This document shows, piece after piece, positions 33,225 through 42,449 of a DNA stretch of 64,000 nucleotides (positions within the stretch are counted from its first letter, which is position 1; the number at the start of each line of letters is the position of its first letter). Position numbers and translations under genes: made by a program. The notes under the pieces were generated by a model, which was not told the DNA's origin, ran no database searches, and saw only the letters and a program-made list of their open reading frames with translations. This DNA is from Stenotrophomonas aracearum (GTDB taxonomy: Bacteria; Pseudomonadota; Gammaproteobacteria; Xanthomonadales; Xanthomonadaceae): the NCBI RefSeq assembly GCF_031834615.1, contig NZ_CP115543.1, positions 3,545,001-3,609,000 on the forward strand, written 5' to 3'.

Positions 33225-34481
33225 TCACCTCTGCTCGGGTTGCGAATCTTTCGATGCTGCCGCGCACTGCTGGAGTTGGGTATCCACCCAGCGGCGGTAC
33301 AGCGTGGTATGCAGGTTGTGCAGGCCCAGCTCGAACGCGAACGGCGTGCGCGGATTGCGGTCGAGCAGGCGTGCCACGTGATAGCCCACCGGACGTATAC
33401 CGCGCGGGTGCACATAAATCACGAACCCCTGGTAGAACGGATCGTCCAGCAGGGCGTCCAGTTCAGCCAGCACCGGCTGCTGCCGCGCCGGCAGCGACGC
33501 ACGCAGGTCCGGGTCGCGCTCGAACAGCAGCCGCTCGAAGCGCCGCGGCCCCGGCCCGGGAATCTGGCTGGCCAGCTCCCAGATGCGGCGATTGATGCGG
33601 TCGTAGTGGGCGAAGCCGCCGTGCGTGCGCAGCGCCTCGCCCGCCGCCGCGCTCACCTCCACCACCACGAAGTTCTCTGCCTGGTTGTTGATGTCATCCA
33701 GGAACTGGCGGTCGAACACGTGCTCGATGAAACCCGGCGTGCCGACGAACGCCTGGCGACCCCTGCGCGAGGTACGCACGGCCTTGCCGTCGGCGAAGAA
33801 TTCCCCGGCGTGCTTGCCGAGGAGGATGCTGTCGGTGTCGTGCAGGGTCAGGAAGGTGCCGATGGAGAGCTCGGCCGGGCTGAACGCCGCATCGAAGCCG
33901 GCGTCGCCGTACAGCTCGCGCTGGGTGGCCAGCTGTGCGACCTGGCGGCCCACCCCGCACTCGCTGCGCACCCGGCCGTCGTAGAACGCCTGCAGGGCCG
34001 TGCTGTTGCGGCCGGCCGGCTGGTAGCCGCGGCCGAGGCTGCGGAAACCTTCCCAGCCCTGCGCGGCGGCGCCGCCAGGGCCGAAGCCGATCCAGCCCAG
34101 CTGCAGTCCGGAAAAGCGATAGCCCGGATTGTCCTGCAGCCGGGTGGCGGCGCGCCGGGTCGCGTTGCCCAGTTCGAAGGTGTACGCACAGACCGTCGCC
34201 GGATCGTCCAGCAGGGTGCGCAGGAAGGGCGCCCGCTGAGCGGCTGACCAGGTACGCGGCATCTCCACGCGCAGGTCTCCGGCCGCCTGCGCATCGCGCA
34301 GCGTGTCGCGGTCGCAGACCGGGCCACCGTGCACGCGCGGCGCATCGATATCGGCCTGGGCCAGCTGCCAGCCCAGGCGTTCAAGCAGAGACTGCACGCA
34401 GTCGGTCGGCGCGGCGATCGTTGCGCCAGACAGCGACAACGCCACGGCAAGCGCCAGCACCGGAAGTCGCGGACGCGCCAC
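33225..34481 (-). CDS. Exported protein of unknown function
   Basis: A 418-residue protein that I do not recognise. It has a signal peptide (about 1-23, VALSLSGATIA) and then a mostly polar alpha/beta sequence. Notable stretches are LGWIGFGPGGAAAQGWEGF, the charged block HDTDSILLGKHAGEFF, NNQAENFVVVEVS and DPFYQGFVIYVHPRGIRPVGYHVARLLDRNPRTPFAFELGLHNLHTTLYRRW near the C-terminus. Four Cys residues, one at the mature N-terminus and one near the C-terminus, could form disulfides. The shape suggests a periplasmic protein. It is in an operon with a DUF2242-type lipoprotein (11 bp upstream) and gnd (3 bp downstream). Confidence 0.75.
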   Translation of the reverse strand: MARPRLPVLALAVALSLSGATIAAPTDCVQSLLERLGWQLAQADIDAPRVHGGPVCDRDTLRDAQAAGDLRVEMPRTWSAAQRAPFLRTLLDDPATVCAYTFELGNATRRAATRLQDNPGYRFSGLQLGWIGFGPGGAAAQGWEGFRSLGRGYQPAGRNSTALQAFYDGRVRSECGVGRQVAQLATQRELYGDAGFDAAFSPAELSIGTFLTLHDTDSILLGKHAGEFFADGKAVRTSRRGRQAFVGTPGFIEHVFDRQFLDDINNQAENFVVVEVSAAAGEALRTHGGFAHYDRINRRIWELASQIPGPGPRRFERLLFERDPDLRASLPARQQPVLAELDALLDDPFYQGFVIYVHPRGIRPVGYHVARLLDRNPRTPFAFELGLHNLHTTLYRRWVDTQLQQCAAASKDSQPEQR

Positions 34482-34492
34482 CCCGGCCCCGA

Positions 34493-35230
34493 TCAGTTCA
34501 GCGGCGTGGGCGTGTCAGCGGGCGGCGTTGGAACGTCAGCAGCTTCGGCAGCGTGATCCACTGCAGGCACCGCCTCGGCCGGAGCAGGTTCCGGCAACGT
34601 CGCGGTTGGCATGGCTGCGGGCGCAGCCGCAGGGGGCAGCGGCGCCGCCGGACGTGGTTCCGGAACCGGCGTCTGCGGGGCCGGCACCGGCGGTACAGGT
34701 TCGGGGGTGCCGGCCTTGGCCGCCGGCAGGTACTGCTGCAGGCGGGCAAAGAAGCGGCGGTAGAAGTCGGCGTCCTGCACGGTGCTGCTGGCCACCTTCA
34801 CCAAAGAGTCGTCATTGCTGCCGAACGGCAGCGACACCGAGCCCAGCGCGCCGACGCCGACACTGGCCGAGGTCGGGCTCTTCTTCAACGCATAGCGGTC
34901 CTGCACCGCGCTGATGAACACCAGCGCCTCGTCGCCGCGCGCCGCGCAGGAAATGCGCAGCACCAGCTGCTCGTGCGCGTCGTCGCGCGGCTGGAAGTTC
35001 TTGTTGCCTTCCACCGCATCGGCATCGGCGCGGGCGATCGCGTAGCCCTGGCTGAGCAGGGTGCGCCGCGCCGCCTCGCAGGCCTGGGCCGGGGTACCCG
35101 GCACGGTGCGCGAATAGGTATCGCCCGAGTCGAAGGATTCGCGCAACAGCGTGCTGTCGGCCGCCTTGCCGCCGCAGGCGGACAGGGTCAGGGCCAGCAA
35201 ACCGGCCGGGAGAGCATGGGACAGCCGCAT
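34493..35230 (-). CDS. DUF2242-type lipoprotein with Pro/Ala-rich tail
   Basis: A 245-residue lipoprotein. The lipobox LSAC puts the lipidated Cys at 19. The globular part (about 25-160) has YSRTVPGTPAQACEAARRTLLSQGY and QDRYALKKSPTSASVGVGALGSVSLPFG, which I associate with DUF2242, a group of unknown function. Residues about 170-245 are a low-complexity Pro/Ala/Glu-rich tail, probably extended in the periplasm. First gene of the three-gene unit that ends with gnd. Confidence 0.78.
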   Translation of the reverse strand: MRLSHALPAGLLALTLSACGGKAADSTLLRESFDSGDTYSRTVPGTPAQACEAARRTLLSQGYAIARADADAVEGNKNFQPRDDAHEQLVLRISCAARGDEALVFISAVQDRYALKKSPTSASVGVGALGSVSLPFGSNDDSLVKVASSTVQDADFYRRFFARLQQYLPAAKAGTPEPVPPVPAPQTPVPEPRPAAPLPPAAAPAAMPTATLPEPAPAEAVPAVDHAAEAADVPTPPADTPTPLN

Positions 35231-35301
35231 GGGCGCTCCTGCAGGAGGGTCAGCCTCGAAGCATAGGCCCAGCAGCGTATGCGCGGGGTCTAAACGCGAA
35301 A

Positions 35302-35321
35302 GGCCGGCGTCTCCGCCGGCC
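35302..35321 (-). terminator. Hairpin downstream of prc
   Basis: GGCCGGCG and CGCCGGCC flank a 4-base loop, 35 bp after the prc stop and before the divergent-facing lipoprotein start region. On the minus strand it is followed by TTTCG, so the U-tract is poor; it may be a weak terminator. Confidence 0.5.
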
Positions 35322-35355
35322 TCTCGTTTCAGGGGGATTCACCCGATTCCGGCGA

Positions 35356-37545
35356 TCAGTCCGCCCAGCGGCCGGCCGCGGTCGACTGCGGCAGCACCTG
35401 GGCCGACAGCGGACGGTCCTCGGCCAGCAGGTTCACCGCGTCGGCCAGGATCGCCGCCGACTCACGCAGCAGCGGATCCGGACGCTTCTCGGCGGCCTTC
35501 TCGCGCGCGGCGTCCTTCACGATGTCGCGCTCGTTGCCGGTCAGGCCATCGTCGTTGCTGTCGTCGGCCAGCGGGTCCAGGTCCAGGCCGAGTTCCTTGC
35601 GGGTGGCCTGACGCTGCTTGCGCTGGGTTTCCTGGCGCTCACGCTCGGCACGGCGCTCGCCTTCATTGAGCGAGATGTACTTCTTGGCGGCCTCGGTGCG
35701 GAACTGCTCCACGTCCTCGTTCCACCACTGGAATTCCTTGTCGGTGGCGATGCGCGCGGCGTGGCGGGTTTCCAGCTTGGGCAGCAGCGGACCGAAGTTG
35801 CCGTACTGGGTATGCGGCACGGCGGCGATGCGGGTCCACGGCAGCGCATTGTCGTAGGTGCTTTCGCCGTACTCGCTGGCGTCGACGCTGGCCGGGAAGG
35901 CCAGGTCGGGCACCACGCCCTTGTGCTGGGTGCTGCTGCCGCTGACGCGGAAGAACTGCGCGATGGTCAGCTTGACCTGGCCGAAGCGCTGCGCCTCACC
36001 GCTCGGCCAGCGGTCCAGGTCGACGATGTTCTGCACGGTGCCCTTGCCGAAGGTGGTTTCACCAATGACCAGGCCGCGGCCGTAGTCCTGGATCGCACCG
36101 GCAAAGATTTCCGAGGCCGACGCCGAGCCGCGGTTGATCAGCACCGCCAGCGGGCCGTCCCAAGCCACCGCTTCGCTGCGGTCGTTGTTGACCGTGACCC
36201 GGCCACCGGACTCGCGCACCTGCACCACCGGGCCCTGCTCGATGAACAGGCCGGTGAGCTCGATGGCTTCGTCCAGCGAACCGCCGCCGTTGTTGCGCAG
36301 GTCCAGCACCACGCCGTCCAGCTTGTCGTTCTTGAAGCCAGCCAGCAGCTTGGCCACGTCGCGGGTGGCCGACGCATAGTCGGTCGCGTTGCGGCGGCGG
36401 CCTTCGAAATCCTGGTAGAAGGTCGGCAGCTTGATCACGCCTACGCGGCGCTCAGGCTCACCGTCCTTGGCCGGAATGGTCAGGGTTTCGCCCTTGGCGG
36501 CCTGCTCGGCCAGGCGCACCTTCTGCCGGGTCAGCACCAGCATGTGCGGCTTGCCGTCCACGCCTTCCTCGGCCGGAATGAATTCCAGCCGCACCTGGGT
36601 GTCCTTCTTGCCGCGGATCTTGGCCACCACGTCGTCGATGCGCCAGCCGATCACGTCTTCGACCGGACCCGACTTGCCTTGGCCGACGCCGACGATGCGG
36701 TCGCCCGGCTTCAGCGTGCCGTTCACCGCGGCCGGACCACCGGCGATGATCTCGCGGATCACCACCATGTCATCCTGGCGCTGCAGCTGCGCACCGATGC
36801 CTTCCAGCGACAGCGACATCGCCTGGTTGAAATTCTCCGCCGTGCGCGGGGTGAAGTAATCGGTATGCGGATCGACCGCGCTGGTATAGGCGTTGAGGAA
36901 GAACTGGAACACGTCCTCGCCCTTCAGCTCGTTGACCGACTTCTCCAGCTGCGCATAGCGCTTGTCGAGCGTCTTGCGGATATCGGCCGGCTGCTTGCCG
37001 GCCAGCTTCAGCCGCAGCCAGTCGTTCTTCACCGACTTGCGCCACAGGTCATCCAGCTCGGCGCTGCTCGCCGCCCACGGCACGTCCTTGCGGTCGTACT
37101 CGAAGCGCTCGTCGCTGCTGAAGTCGAAATCCTGCTTGAGCAGCTTGCGCGCATAGCCGACCCGCTCGCCCACGCGCTGCTTGTACACCGCAAACACCTG
37201 GAACGCCGGCTCCAGCTCACCGCCGCGGATCGCCGAGGAAATGTTGGCCTCGAACGGCGCGAACTTCGTTATATCCGCCTGGGTGAAGAACTGCTTGCTG
37301 CCGTCCAGCGACTCCAGGTAGCGCTTGAACACGTCCTTGGAGGTCGCCGCGTCCAGCGCGCGCGGCCGGTACGCATAGCGGCTGTCCGAAAGCAGGCCGT
37401 AGACCAGCTTGGAGGTCGTCACCTGGTCGGCGGTCGCCGCCGACGGCAGGGCCGGCGAATCGGCATAGGCAGACAGTGCCAGGGGGGCGCTCAGCGCCAG
37501 GGCCATCAGGAATGCGGGGGCTTTGAATTTCATCGACTTGCTCAT
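35356..37545 (-). CDS. prc: Tail-specific (C-terminal processing) protease
   Basis: A 729-residue periplasmic protease of family S41. The signal peptide spans about 1-28 (ALSAYA). An N-terminal helical region is followed by a PDZ domain (about 245-330, IGAQLQRQDDMVVIREIIAGGPA), then the catalytic core with Ser476 and Lys501 (SASASE, FGKGTVQ), aligned with Ser430 and Lys455 of E. coli Prc; Asp487 matches Asp441. A Lys/Arg/Glu-rich C-terminal DUF3340 part follows. It degrades proteins with nonpolar C-termini and in E. coli trims PBP3 and controls the endopeptidase MepS through NlpI. Single-gene unit, 256 bp from lipA. Confidence 0.95.
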   Translation of the reverse strand: MSKSMKFKAPAFLMALALSAPLALSAYADSPALPSAATADQVTTSKLVYGLLSDSRYAYRPRALDAATSKDVFKRYLESLDGSKQFFTQADITKFAPFEANISSAIRGGELEPAFQVFAVYKQRVGERVGYARKLLKQDFDFSSDERFEYDRKDVPWAASSAELDDLWRKSVKNDWLRLKLAGKQPADIRKTLDKRYAQLEKSVNELKGEDVFQFFLNAYTSAVDPHTDYFTPRTAENFNQAMSLSLEGIGAQLQRQDDMVVIREIIAGGPAAVNGTLKPGDRIVGVGQGKSGPVEDVIGWRIDDVVAKIRGKKDTQVRLEFIPAEEGVDGKPHMLVLTRQKVRLAEQAAKGETLTIPAKDGEPERRVGVIKLPTFYQDFEGRRRNATDYASATRDVAKLLAGFKNDKLDGVVLDLRNNGGGSLDEAIELTGLFIEQGPVVQVRESGGRVTVNNDRSEAVAWDGPLAVLINRGSASASEIFAGAIQDYGRGLVIGETTFGKGTVQNIVDLDRWPSGEAQRFGQVKLTIAQFFRVSGSSTQHKGVVPDLAFPASVDASEYGESTYDNALPWTRIAAVPHTQYGNFGPLLPKLETRHAARIATDKEFQWWNEDVEQFRTEAAKKYISLNEGERRAERERQETQRKQRQATRKELGLDLDPLADDSNDDGLTGNERDIVKDAAREKAAEKRPDPLLRESAAILADAVNLLAEDRPLSAQVLPQSTAAGRWAD

Positions 37546-37776
37546 GGCACCTTGCCAGGGGAGAGACTGCGTGCGGATCTGACCACACGACAGTGCCGAA
37601 AGTTGCGGGGTTTGTCATCCACGGCGCCGGAACGCGCATTTCCAGCCTAAACCGGGCGCTGTATGAAGTCGTGAATCCAGTGGATATCCATTGAAACCGG
37701 GGGTTTCCAGCGAAACCCCACCGGTGCCTGAACCCGTTGCGGGTCGGCGGGCATTCAGCCCCGTGCACGCTGCGCG

Positions 37777-37793
37777 GCCGGCCAACGGCCGGC
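37777..37793. repeat. REP-like palindrome after lipA
   Basis: GCCGGCC-AAC-GGCCGGC, the same stem as the local SMAG elements but without a GTAG head, 9 bp beyond the lipA stop. It may be a decayed SMAG copy or serve as a terminator. Confidence 0.55.
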
Positions 37794-37801
37794 ACGGGGG
37801 G

Positions 37802-38812
37802 TCAGGCGACCCCTGCGCCCTTGGCCTGTACGTCGGCGTGGTACGAAGAGCGCACCATCGGGCCGGAGGCCACGTGGCTGAAGCCCAGCGCGTAGCCGTA
37901 GTCTTCCAGCGCCTTGTACTCGTCCGGGGTCCAGTAACGCAGCACCGGATGGTGGTGCGCGGTCGGCTGCAGGTACTGGCCGATCGTGATCATGTCCACG
38001 TCGTGCGCGCGCAGGTCGCGCATGGTCGCCCGCACCTGGTCCATGTCCTCGCCCAAGCCGAGCATGATCCCCGACTTGGTCGCGATCGACGGGTGCTGCG
38101 CCTTGAAGTTCTTCAGCAGGGTCAGCGACCACTGGTAATCCGCGCCCGGCCGCACGTTGCGGTACAGGTCCGGCACGGTTTCGATGTTGTGGTTGAACAC
38201 GTCCGGCGGGTTGGTCGCCAGGATGTCCAGCGCCCGCTCCATGCGGCCCTTGCCACGGAAGTCCGGGGTCAGCACCTCGATCCGGGTGTTGGGGGACTTC
38301 GCGCGGATGGCACCGATGCAGTCGGCGAAATGCTGCGCACCGCCGTCGCGCAGATCATCGCGATCAACGCTGGTCACCACCACGTACTTCAGGCCCATGT
38401 CCGCCACGGTCTGCGCCAGGCTGGCCGGCTCGGCCGCGTCCGGCGGCTTCGGCCGGCCATGCGCCACGTCGCAGAACGAACAGCGCCGCGTGCAGACCTC
38501 GCCCAGGATCATGAACGTGGCCGTGCCGTGGCTGAAGCACTCGTGGATGTTCGGGCAGCTGGCCTCTTCGCAGACCGTCACCAGGCGGTTCTCGCGCAGC
38601 TTGGCCTTCAGGGTCTGCACCGCATTGCCCGACGGGATCCGGACCCGGATCCACGACGGCTTGCGCAGCACCGGCGCGTCGGCGAACTGCACCGGCGAGC
38701 GGCCGATCTTGTCACCGCCCAGCTGTTTGACCCCCGCCTGCAACGGCGCGGCGGACGGCGTGTCGCCCTGCACGACCTGCAGGGGAATGATGCGAGCGGT
38801 GGTTTCAGTCAT
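37802..38812 (-). CDS. lipA: Lipoyl synthase
   Basis: A 336-residue radical-SAM enzyme that inserts two sulfurs into protein-bound octanoate. Two iron-sulfur motifs are visible: [12 protein letters not shown] for the auxiliary cluster and CTRRCSFC, the CxxxCxxC radical-SAM site. The C-terminal RSSYHADVQ carries the Ser that ligates the auxiliary cluster in this family. Its start overlaps the lipB stop by 8 bp (38805-38812), so the two steps of lipoate synthesis are coupled. Confidence 0.96.
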   Translation of the reverse strand: MTETTARIIPLQVVQGDTPSAAPLQAGVKQLGGDKIGRSPVQFADAPVLRKPSWIRVRIPSGNAVQTLKAKLRENRLVTVCEEASCPNIHECFSHGTATFMILGEVCTRRCSFCDVAHGRPKPPDAAEPASLAQTVADMGLKYVVVTSVDRDDLRDGGAQHFADCIGAIRAKSPNTRIEVLTPDFRGKGRMERALDILATNPPDVFNHNIETVPDLYRNVRPGADYQWSLTLLKNFKAQHPSIATKSGIMLGLGEDMDQVRATMRDLRAHDVDMITIGQYLQPTAHHHPVLRYWTPDEYKALEDYGYALGFSHVASGPMVRSSYHADVQAKGAGVA

Positions 38813-39515
38813 GGTCAGTCAGATCGGGCAGGTCCGCGGCAGGCTGGAGGTCCAGGCCGAACTGGCGGGCCAGGTGGCCCAGCAGTACCGGCGTGACGGC
38901 CGCCATGCCAGACGGTCCCCCCAAGTCTACCACCGAGGTGACCTGCAGCCCTTGATAGCCGCAGGGATTGATGCGGTGGAACGGTTCCAGGTCCATCGCC
39001 ACGTTGAAGGCCAGGCCGTGGAAGGTGCAGCCCCGGCGGACCCGGATGCCCAGCGCGGCCACCTTGGCCCCGCCCACGTACACCCCGGGCGCGCCGTCCA
39101 GCCGTTCAGCCCCGATATTCCATTCGTCCAGCGTATCGATGATCGCCTGCTCGATCCGGCACACGTAATCGCGCACCCCGATCCCGAGCCGGCGCAGCTG
39201 CAGCAGCGGGTAGACCACGATCTGGCCCGGCCCGTGGTAGGTCACCTGGCCGCCGCGGTCCACGTGCAGCACCGGAATGTCGCCCGGCGCCAGCACGTGC
39301 TCGTCCTTGCCGGCCTGGCCCAGGGTGAACACCGGGTCGTGCTCGACCACCCACAGCTCGTCGGGGGTGTCGTCGGTGCGCGCGTCGGTGAAACGCTGCA
39401 TCGCATGCCAGACCGGCGCGTAGGGCTGGCGGCCCAGGTCGCGCACGATGGCCGGCCGGGCTACGCGCTGCCCGGGGGCCGCGGCGTCCAGCGCACACGC
39501 GCTTACAGGGTCCAC
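38805..39515 (-). CDS. lipB: Octanoyl-[acyl carrier protein]:protein octanoyltransferase
   Basis: A 236-residue LipB, which moves octanoate from acyl carrier protein to lipoate-dependent enzymes. [21 protein letters not shown], then [22 protein letters not shown], and the catalytic Cys in [10 protein letters not shown] with its partner lysine in [15 protein letters not shown] are all present. The listed start is a GTG (39515) that lies inside ybeD; the true start could be a little further in, since the first 20 residues are not conserved in type. Overlaps both neighbours. Confidence 0.93.
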   Translation of the reverse strand: MDPVSACALDAAAPGQRVARPAIVRDLGRQPYAPVWHAMQRFTDARTDDTPDELWVVEHDPVFTLGQAGKDEHVLAPGDIPVLHVDRGGQVTYHGPGQIVVYPLLQLRRLGIGVRDYVCRIEQAIIDTLDEWNIGAERLDGAPGVYVGGAKVAALGIRVRRGCTFHGLAFNVAMDLEPFHRINPCGYQGLQVTSVVDLGGPSGMAAVTPVLLGHLARQFGLDLQPAADLPDLTDHD

Positions 39516-39781
39516 TTCACTTCCGGGTGGTTGCGCAGCGCCTCATGGGCGGCGTCGAGCTGCTCACGGGTTTCGGCCTTGAAGACCAGCTTCACCGAGA
39601 CATACTTGCCGTTCGACGAGGTCTTCCAGTTGATGCGCTCCTTGAGCACCTCAATGCCGGCAGCCTGCAGCAGCAGCGGAAGTTCATGCTCCAGACCGAT
39701 GTTCGCCGCGCCCATCGCGCTGAGCTCGAACTGACCGGGGAACTGGAAGCCGTGTTCGGGGTTGTCAGACTTGATTTCCAT
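39503..39781 (-). CDS. ybeD: YbeD/DUF493 family protein
   Basis: A 92-residue protein of the DUF493 family, a small alpha/beta ACT-like fold. [19 protein letters not shown] at the N-terminus and [36 protein letters not shown] at the C-terminus are typical. It is commonly encoded just upstream of lipB in Gammaproteobacteria, as here, but its biochemical role is not established; regulation of the lipoate genes has been suggested from this linkage. First gene of ybeD-lipB-lipA. Confidence 0.9.
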   Translation of the reverse strand: MEIKSDNPEHGFQFPGQFELSAMGAANIGLEHELPLLLQAAGIEVLKERINWKTSSNGKYVSVKLVFKAETREQLDAAHEALRNHPEVKWTL

Positions 39782-39971
39782 GGCGGGATTATGGGGATGG
39801 AAACGACGGAACCCAAGCCCTGCGGGAACGTGCGCACAGTGGCACCCAACGTTGCGTGAAGATCGGCGTTCATCAACAAAACGATCCAGTGCATGCGCGG
39901 CGTTGAGATGGCCTCACACCCTGACTACGCTGCACCCGCTTAAAAGTGGATAAACCATCAGCGGGACTCCC

Positions 39972-41036
39972 ATGCAGTTCAAGCCCTTTGCGTTGCCGGC
40001 CGCACTCGCCGGTGCCCTTGCCTTTGCCGTGCCCACCGTACAGGCGGCCGAGCAGTGCGGTCCCGATGCGATGAGCGAGCATCCCCCGCAGATCAACTTC
40101 CGCGTAGACAACGACCTGTTCGGCGGCGCCGACCAGGACCAGGGCTACACCAACGGTGCCCAGATCACCCTGGTCTCGCCGAACCTGGTCGACTACACCG
40201 ACGATCCCTGCCTGCCGCGCCTTGCCCGCTGGGTCAACCGCCACCTCGAACGCCTGGCCCCCGGCGAATTCGAGCAGCAGAACATGATCTTCAGCTTCGC
40301 CCAGCAGATCTACACGCCCAAAGACTTCACCCGCCGCGACGTGATCGAGGACGACCGTCCCTACGCCGGCGTGCTGGTTGGCAGCTTCGGCTACAACGCC
40401 CGCCGCGGCGACCGCCTGCAGACCACCCAGCTCACCCTTGGCGTGGTCGGGCCGTGGGCGCTGGGCAAGGAAGTGCAGGATGCCGTGCACGACGCGCTCG
40501 GCGATGAGAAGTTCCAGGGCTGGGACAACCAGCTGCACAACGAGCCGGTGGTGATGCTGACCCACGAGCGCATGCGCCGCTGGCCGGCCGACGCCACCGA
40601 CAACCTCAGCGGCTGGGGCTGGGATGCGATCAGCCACTACGGCGGTGCGGTCGGCAACCTGGCCACCCACCTCAACGCCGGCGGCGAAGTACGCTTCGGC
40701 TGGAAGCTGCCCGACGATTTCGGCAGCACCCCGCTGCGCCCGGCCGGCGAAAACACCGCGCCCACCCGCGGCGGCAAGCCCAGCGGCTGGTCGTTCCATG
40801 TGTTCGCCACCACCGACGCAGCCTGGGTGATCCGTGACATCACCCTGGACGGCAACACCTTCCGCAACAGCCACAGCGTGGACAAGCGCAACGTGGTCGG
40901 CCAGGCCGGCTACGGCCTGGCGGTGATGTACAACCGCTGGAAGTTCGCCCTCGCCCGCTACCACAGCACCCGCGAGTTCGACCTGCAGGACCAGTCGCCG
41001 ATCTATGGGTCATTTACGATCAGCAGATCGCTGTAG
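39972..41036 (+). CDS. lpxR: LpxR-like lipid A 3'-O-deacylase (DUF2219)
   Basis: A 354-residue outer-membrane barrel protein with a signal peptide (about 1-25, PTVQA). The N-terminal INFRVDNDLFGGADQDQGYTNG matches the LpxR family, where the Asn-Asp pair (here Asn47-Asp48) and the Thr (Thr60) belong to the active site; a His in a later strand (NLATHLNAG) is the likely fourth residue. LpxR removes the 3'-acyloxyacyl chain of lipid A and so alters LPS. Barrel strands alternate throughout and it ends SFTISRSL. The stop codon lies inside a perfect hairpin. I rate the family as solid and the exact chemistry as inferred. Confidence 0.85.
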   Translation: MQFKPFALPAALAGALAFAVPTVQAAEQCGPDAMSEHPPQINFRVDNDLFGGADQDQGYTNGAQITLVSPNLVDYTDDPCLPRLARWVNRHLERLAPGEFEQQNMIFSFAQQIYTPKDFTRRDVIEDDRPYAGVLVGSFGYNARRGDRLQTTQLTLGVVGPWALGKEVQDAVHDALGDEKFQGWDNQLHNEPVVMLTHERMRRWPADATDNLSGWGWDAISHYGGAVGNLATHLNAGGEVRFGWKLPDDFGSTPLRPAGENTAPTRGGKPSGWSFHVFATTDAAWVIRDITLDGNTFRNSHSVDKRNVVGQAGYGLAVMYNRWKFALARYHSTREFDLQDQSPIYGSFTISRSL

Positions 41037-41046
41037 CGATCTGCTG
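41021..41046. other. Perfect hairpin spanning the lpxR stop codon
   Basis: CAGCAGATCGCT and its exact complement AGCGATCTGCTG flank only GT, giving 11 pairs around a TGTA loop. The lpxR stop TAG (41034-41036) is in the loop and right arm. It is followed directly by a SMAG element and a terminator, so three hairpins stand in a row. Confidence 0.7.
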
Positions 41047-41070
41047 TAGGTACCGGCCGCTGGCCGGTAC
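41046..41070 (+). repeat. SMAG-type REP element after lpxR
   Basis: GTAG head at 41046-41049 followed by GTACCGGCC-GCT-GGCCGGTAC, a 9-bp stem with a 3-base loop. The TACCGGCC stem differs from the GCCGGCC stem of the other copies, but compensating changes keep the pairing. Confidence 0.75.
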
Positions 41071-41080
41071 ACCGAAAAGA

Positions 41081-41109
41081 AAAAGACCGGCCATGGCCGG
41101 TCTTTTTTT
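41081..41109. terminator. Bidirectional terminator between lpxR and dacC
   Basis: AAAAGACCGGCC and GGCCGGTCTTTT pair around ATG-centred GGCCATGGCC, with a T-run to 41109 on the plus strand and A-run to 41075 serving the minus strand. It suits both convergent genes. Confidence 0.88.
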
Positions 41110-41130
41110 GCTTTTCACGGCCGGGCCGGA

Positions 41131-42348
41131 TTATTCCGATTCCCACCACATCCAGAAGCTGTCCCACAGGCGCTTGAAGAAGCCGGCCTCTTCCACCGCG
41201 GCCACGGCCACCAGCGGGGCCTGGGCCACCACCTTGCCATCCAGGGTCACTTTCAGCGTGCCAACTTCCTGGCCCGCAGTGAACGGCGCTTCCAGGGTCT
41301 TGGGCACGTCGATGCTCGGCTTCAGGTCGTTGTAGCGACCGCGCGGCACGCTCACCAGCAGCGGCTGGGCCACGCCCAGCTGCAGCTTGTCGGCCGTGCC
41401 CTTCCACACCTTGTGCTCGGCCACGGCCTTGCCCGGCTCATACATGCGGTGCGTTTCGAAGAAACGGAAGCCCCAGTTGAGCAGCGCCAGGCTGTCATCG
41501 GCGCGCTGCTTTTCAGAGCTGCCGCCCAGCACCACCGCGATCAGGCGCTGGTCGCCGCGCTGCGCCGAACTCATCAGGCAGTAACCGGCTTCCGAGGTGT
41601 GACCGGTCTTGATGCCGTCCACGCTCTGGTCGCGCCACAGCAGCAGGTTGCGGTTGGGCTGGGTGATGCTGCCCACGGTGAATTCCTTCACCTTGTTGTA
41701 GGCGTAGGTTTCCGGGTAATCGCGCACGAACGCGCGGCCCAGCAGCGCCAGATCGTAGGCGGTGGTGTGGTGGCCTTCGGCGCTCAGGCCGTGCGCGTTG
41801 ACGAAGTGCGAGTCCTTCATGCCGATCTTGGCGGCGTAGCTGTTCATCAGCGAAGCGAATGCCTCTTCGCTGCCGGCCACGTGTTCGGCCAGGGCGATCG
41901 CCGCGTCGTTGCCCGACTGGATCGCCATGCCCTTTTCCATGTCTTCCAGGCGCGCGGTCTGGTTGACCGGGAAGCCGCTGTAGCTGCCGTCGGTGCCTGC
42001 GCCGCCTTCGCGCCAGGCGCGCTCGCTCATCATCACCTGGTCGTCGGTGCGGACCTTGCCGTTCTTCACTTCGGCGGCGACCACGTACGAGGTCATCACC
42101 TTGGTGATGCTGGCCGGTGCCAGCTGTTCATTGATGTTTTCGCCCGCCAGCACCTGGCCGGTGGCGTAGTCCATCAGGATCCAGGCCTTGGCCACGCTGG
42201 GCTTGGGCGCCGGCGGGGTAGCCACGGTGGCCGGGGCGGCGGCGGCAGGAGCAGGTGCCGGGGCCGGCGTGGGCAGGGGGGTCTGGGCGGAGACCATGCC
42301 CACGAACAGGGTCGTGGCCATGGCAGCAGCGGCAAAGCGGAATTTCAT
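41131..42348 (-). CDS. dacC: D-alanyl-D-alanine carboxypeptidase (PBP5/6 type)
   Basis: A 405-residue low-molecular-weight penicillin-binding protein. The signal peptide (about 1-21) is followed by a Pro/Ala linker of about 30 residues. Active-site motifs are Ser80-x-x-Lys83 (SITK), Ser145-Gly-Asn147 and Lys247-Thr-Gly249. A PBP5 C-terminal beta domain (about 305-385) precedes an amphipathic anchor with FFKRLWDSFWMWW at the very end, which holds the enzyme on the outer face of the inner membrane. It trims the terminal D-Ala from pentapeptides. Downstream of rlpA and mltB, all peptidoglycan enzymes. dacA would be an equally valid name. Confidence 0.93.
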   Translation of the reverse strand: MKFRFAAAAMATTLFVGMVSAQTPLPTPAPAPAPAAAAPATVATPPAPKPSVAKAWILMDYATGQVLAGENINEQLAPASITKVMTSYVVAAEVKNGKVRTDDQVMMSERAWREGGAGTDGSYSGFPVNQTARLEDMEKGMAIQSGNDAAIALAEHVAGSEEAFASLMNSYAAKIGMKDSHFVNAHGLSAEGHHTTAYDLALLGRAFVRDYPETYAYNKVKEFTVGSITQPNRNLLLWRDQSVDGIKTGHTSEAGYCLMSSAQRGDQRLIAVVLGGSSEKQRADDSLALLNWGFRFFETHRMYEPGKAVAEHKVWKGTADKLQLGVAQPLLVSVPRGRYNDLKPSIDVPKTLEAPFTAGQEVGTLKVTLDGKVVAQAPLVAVAAVEEAGFFKRLWDSFWMWWESE

Positions 42349-42449
42349 CGGACAGCAAGCTCCAGGAAGGCGCCAAGGGGATTACAGGGGAGGGCCATTG
42401 TAGGGCCATGGGGTGGCCGCACGCGCAGGCGCGCACGGCGCGGCCGCAT

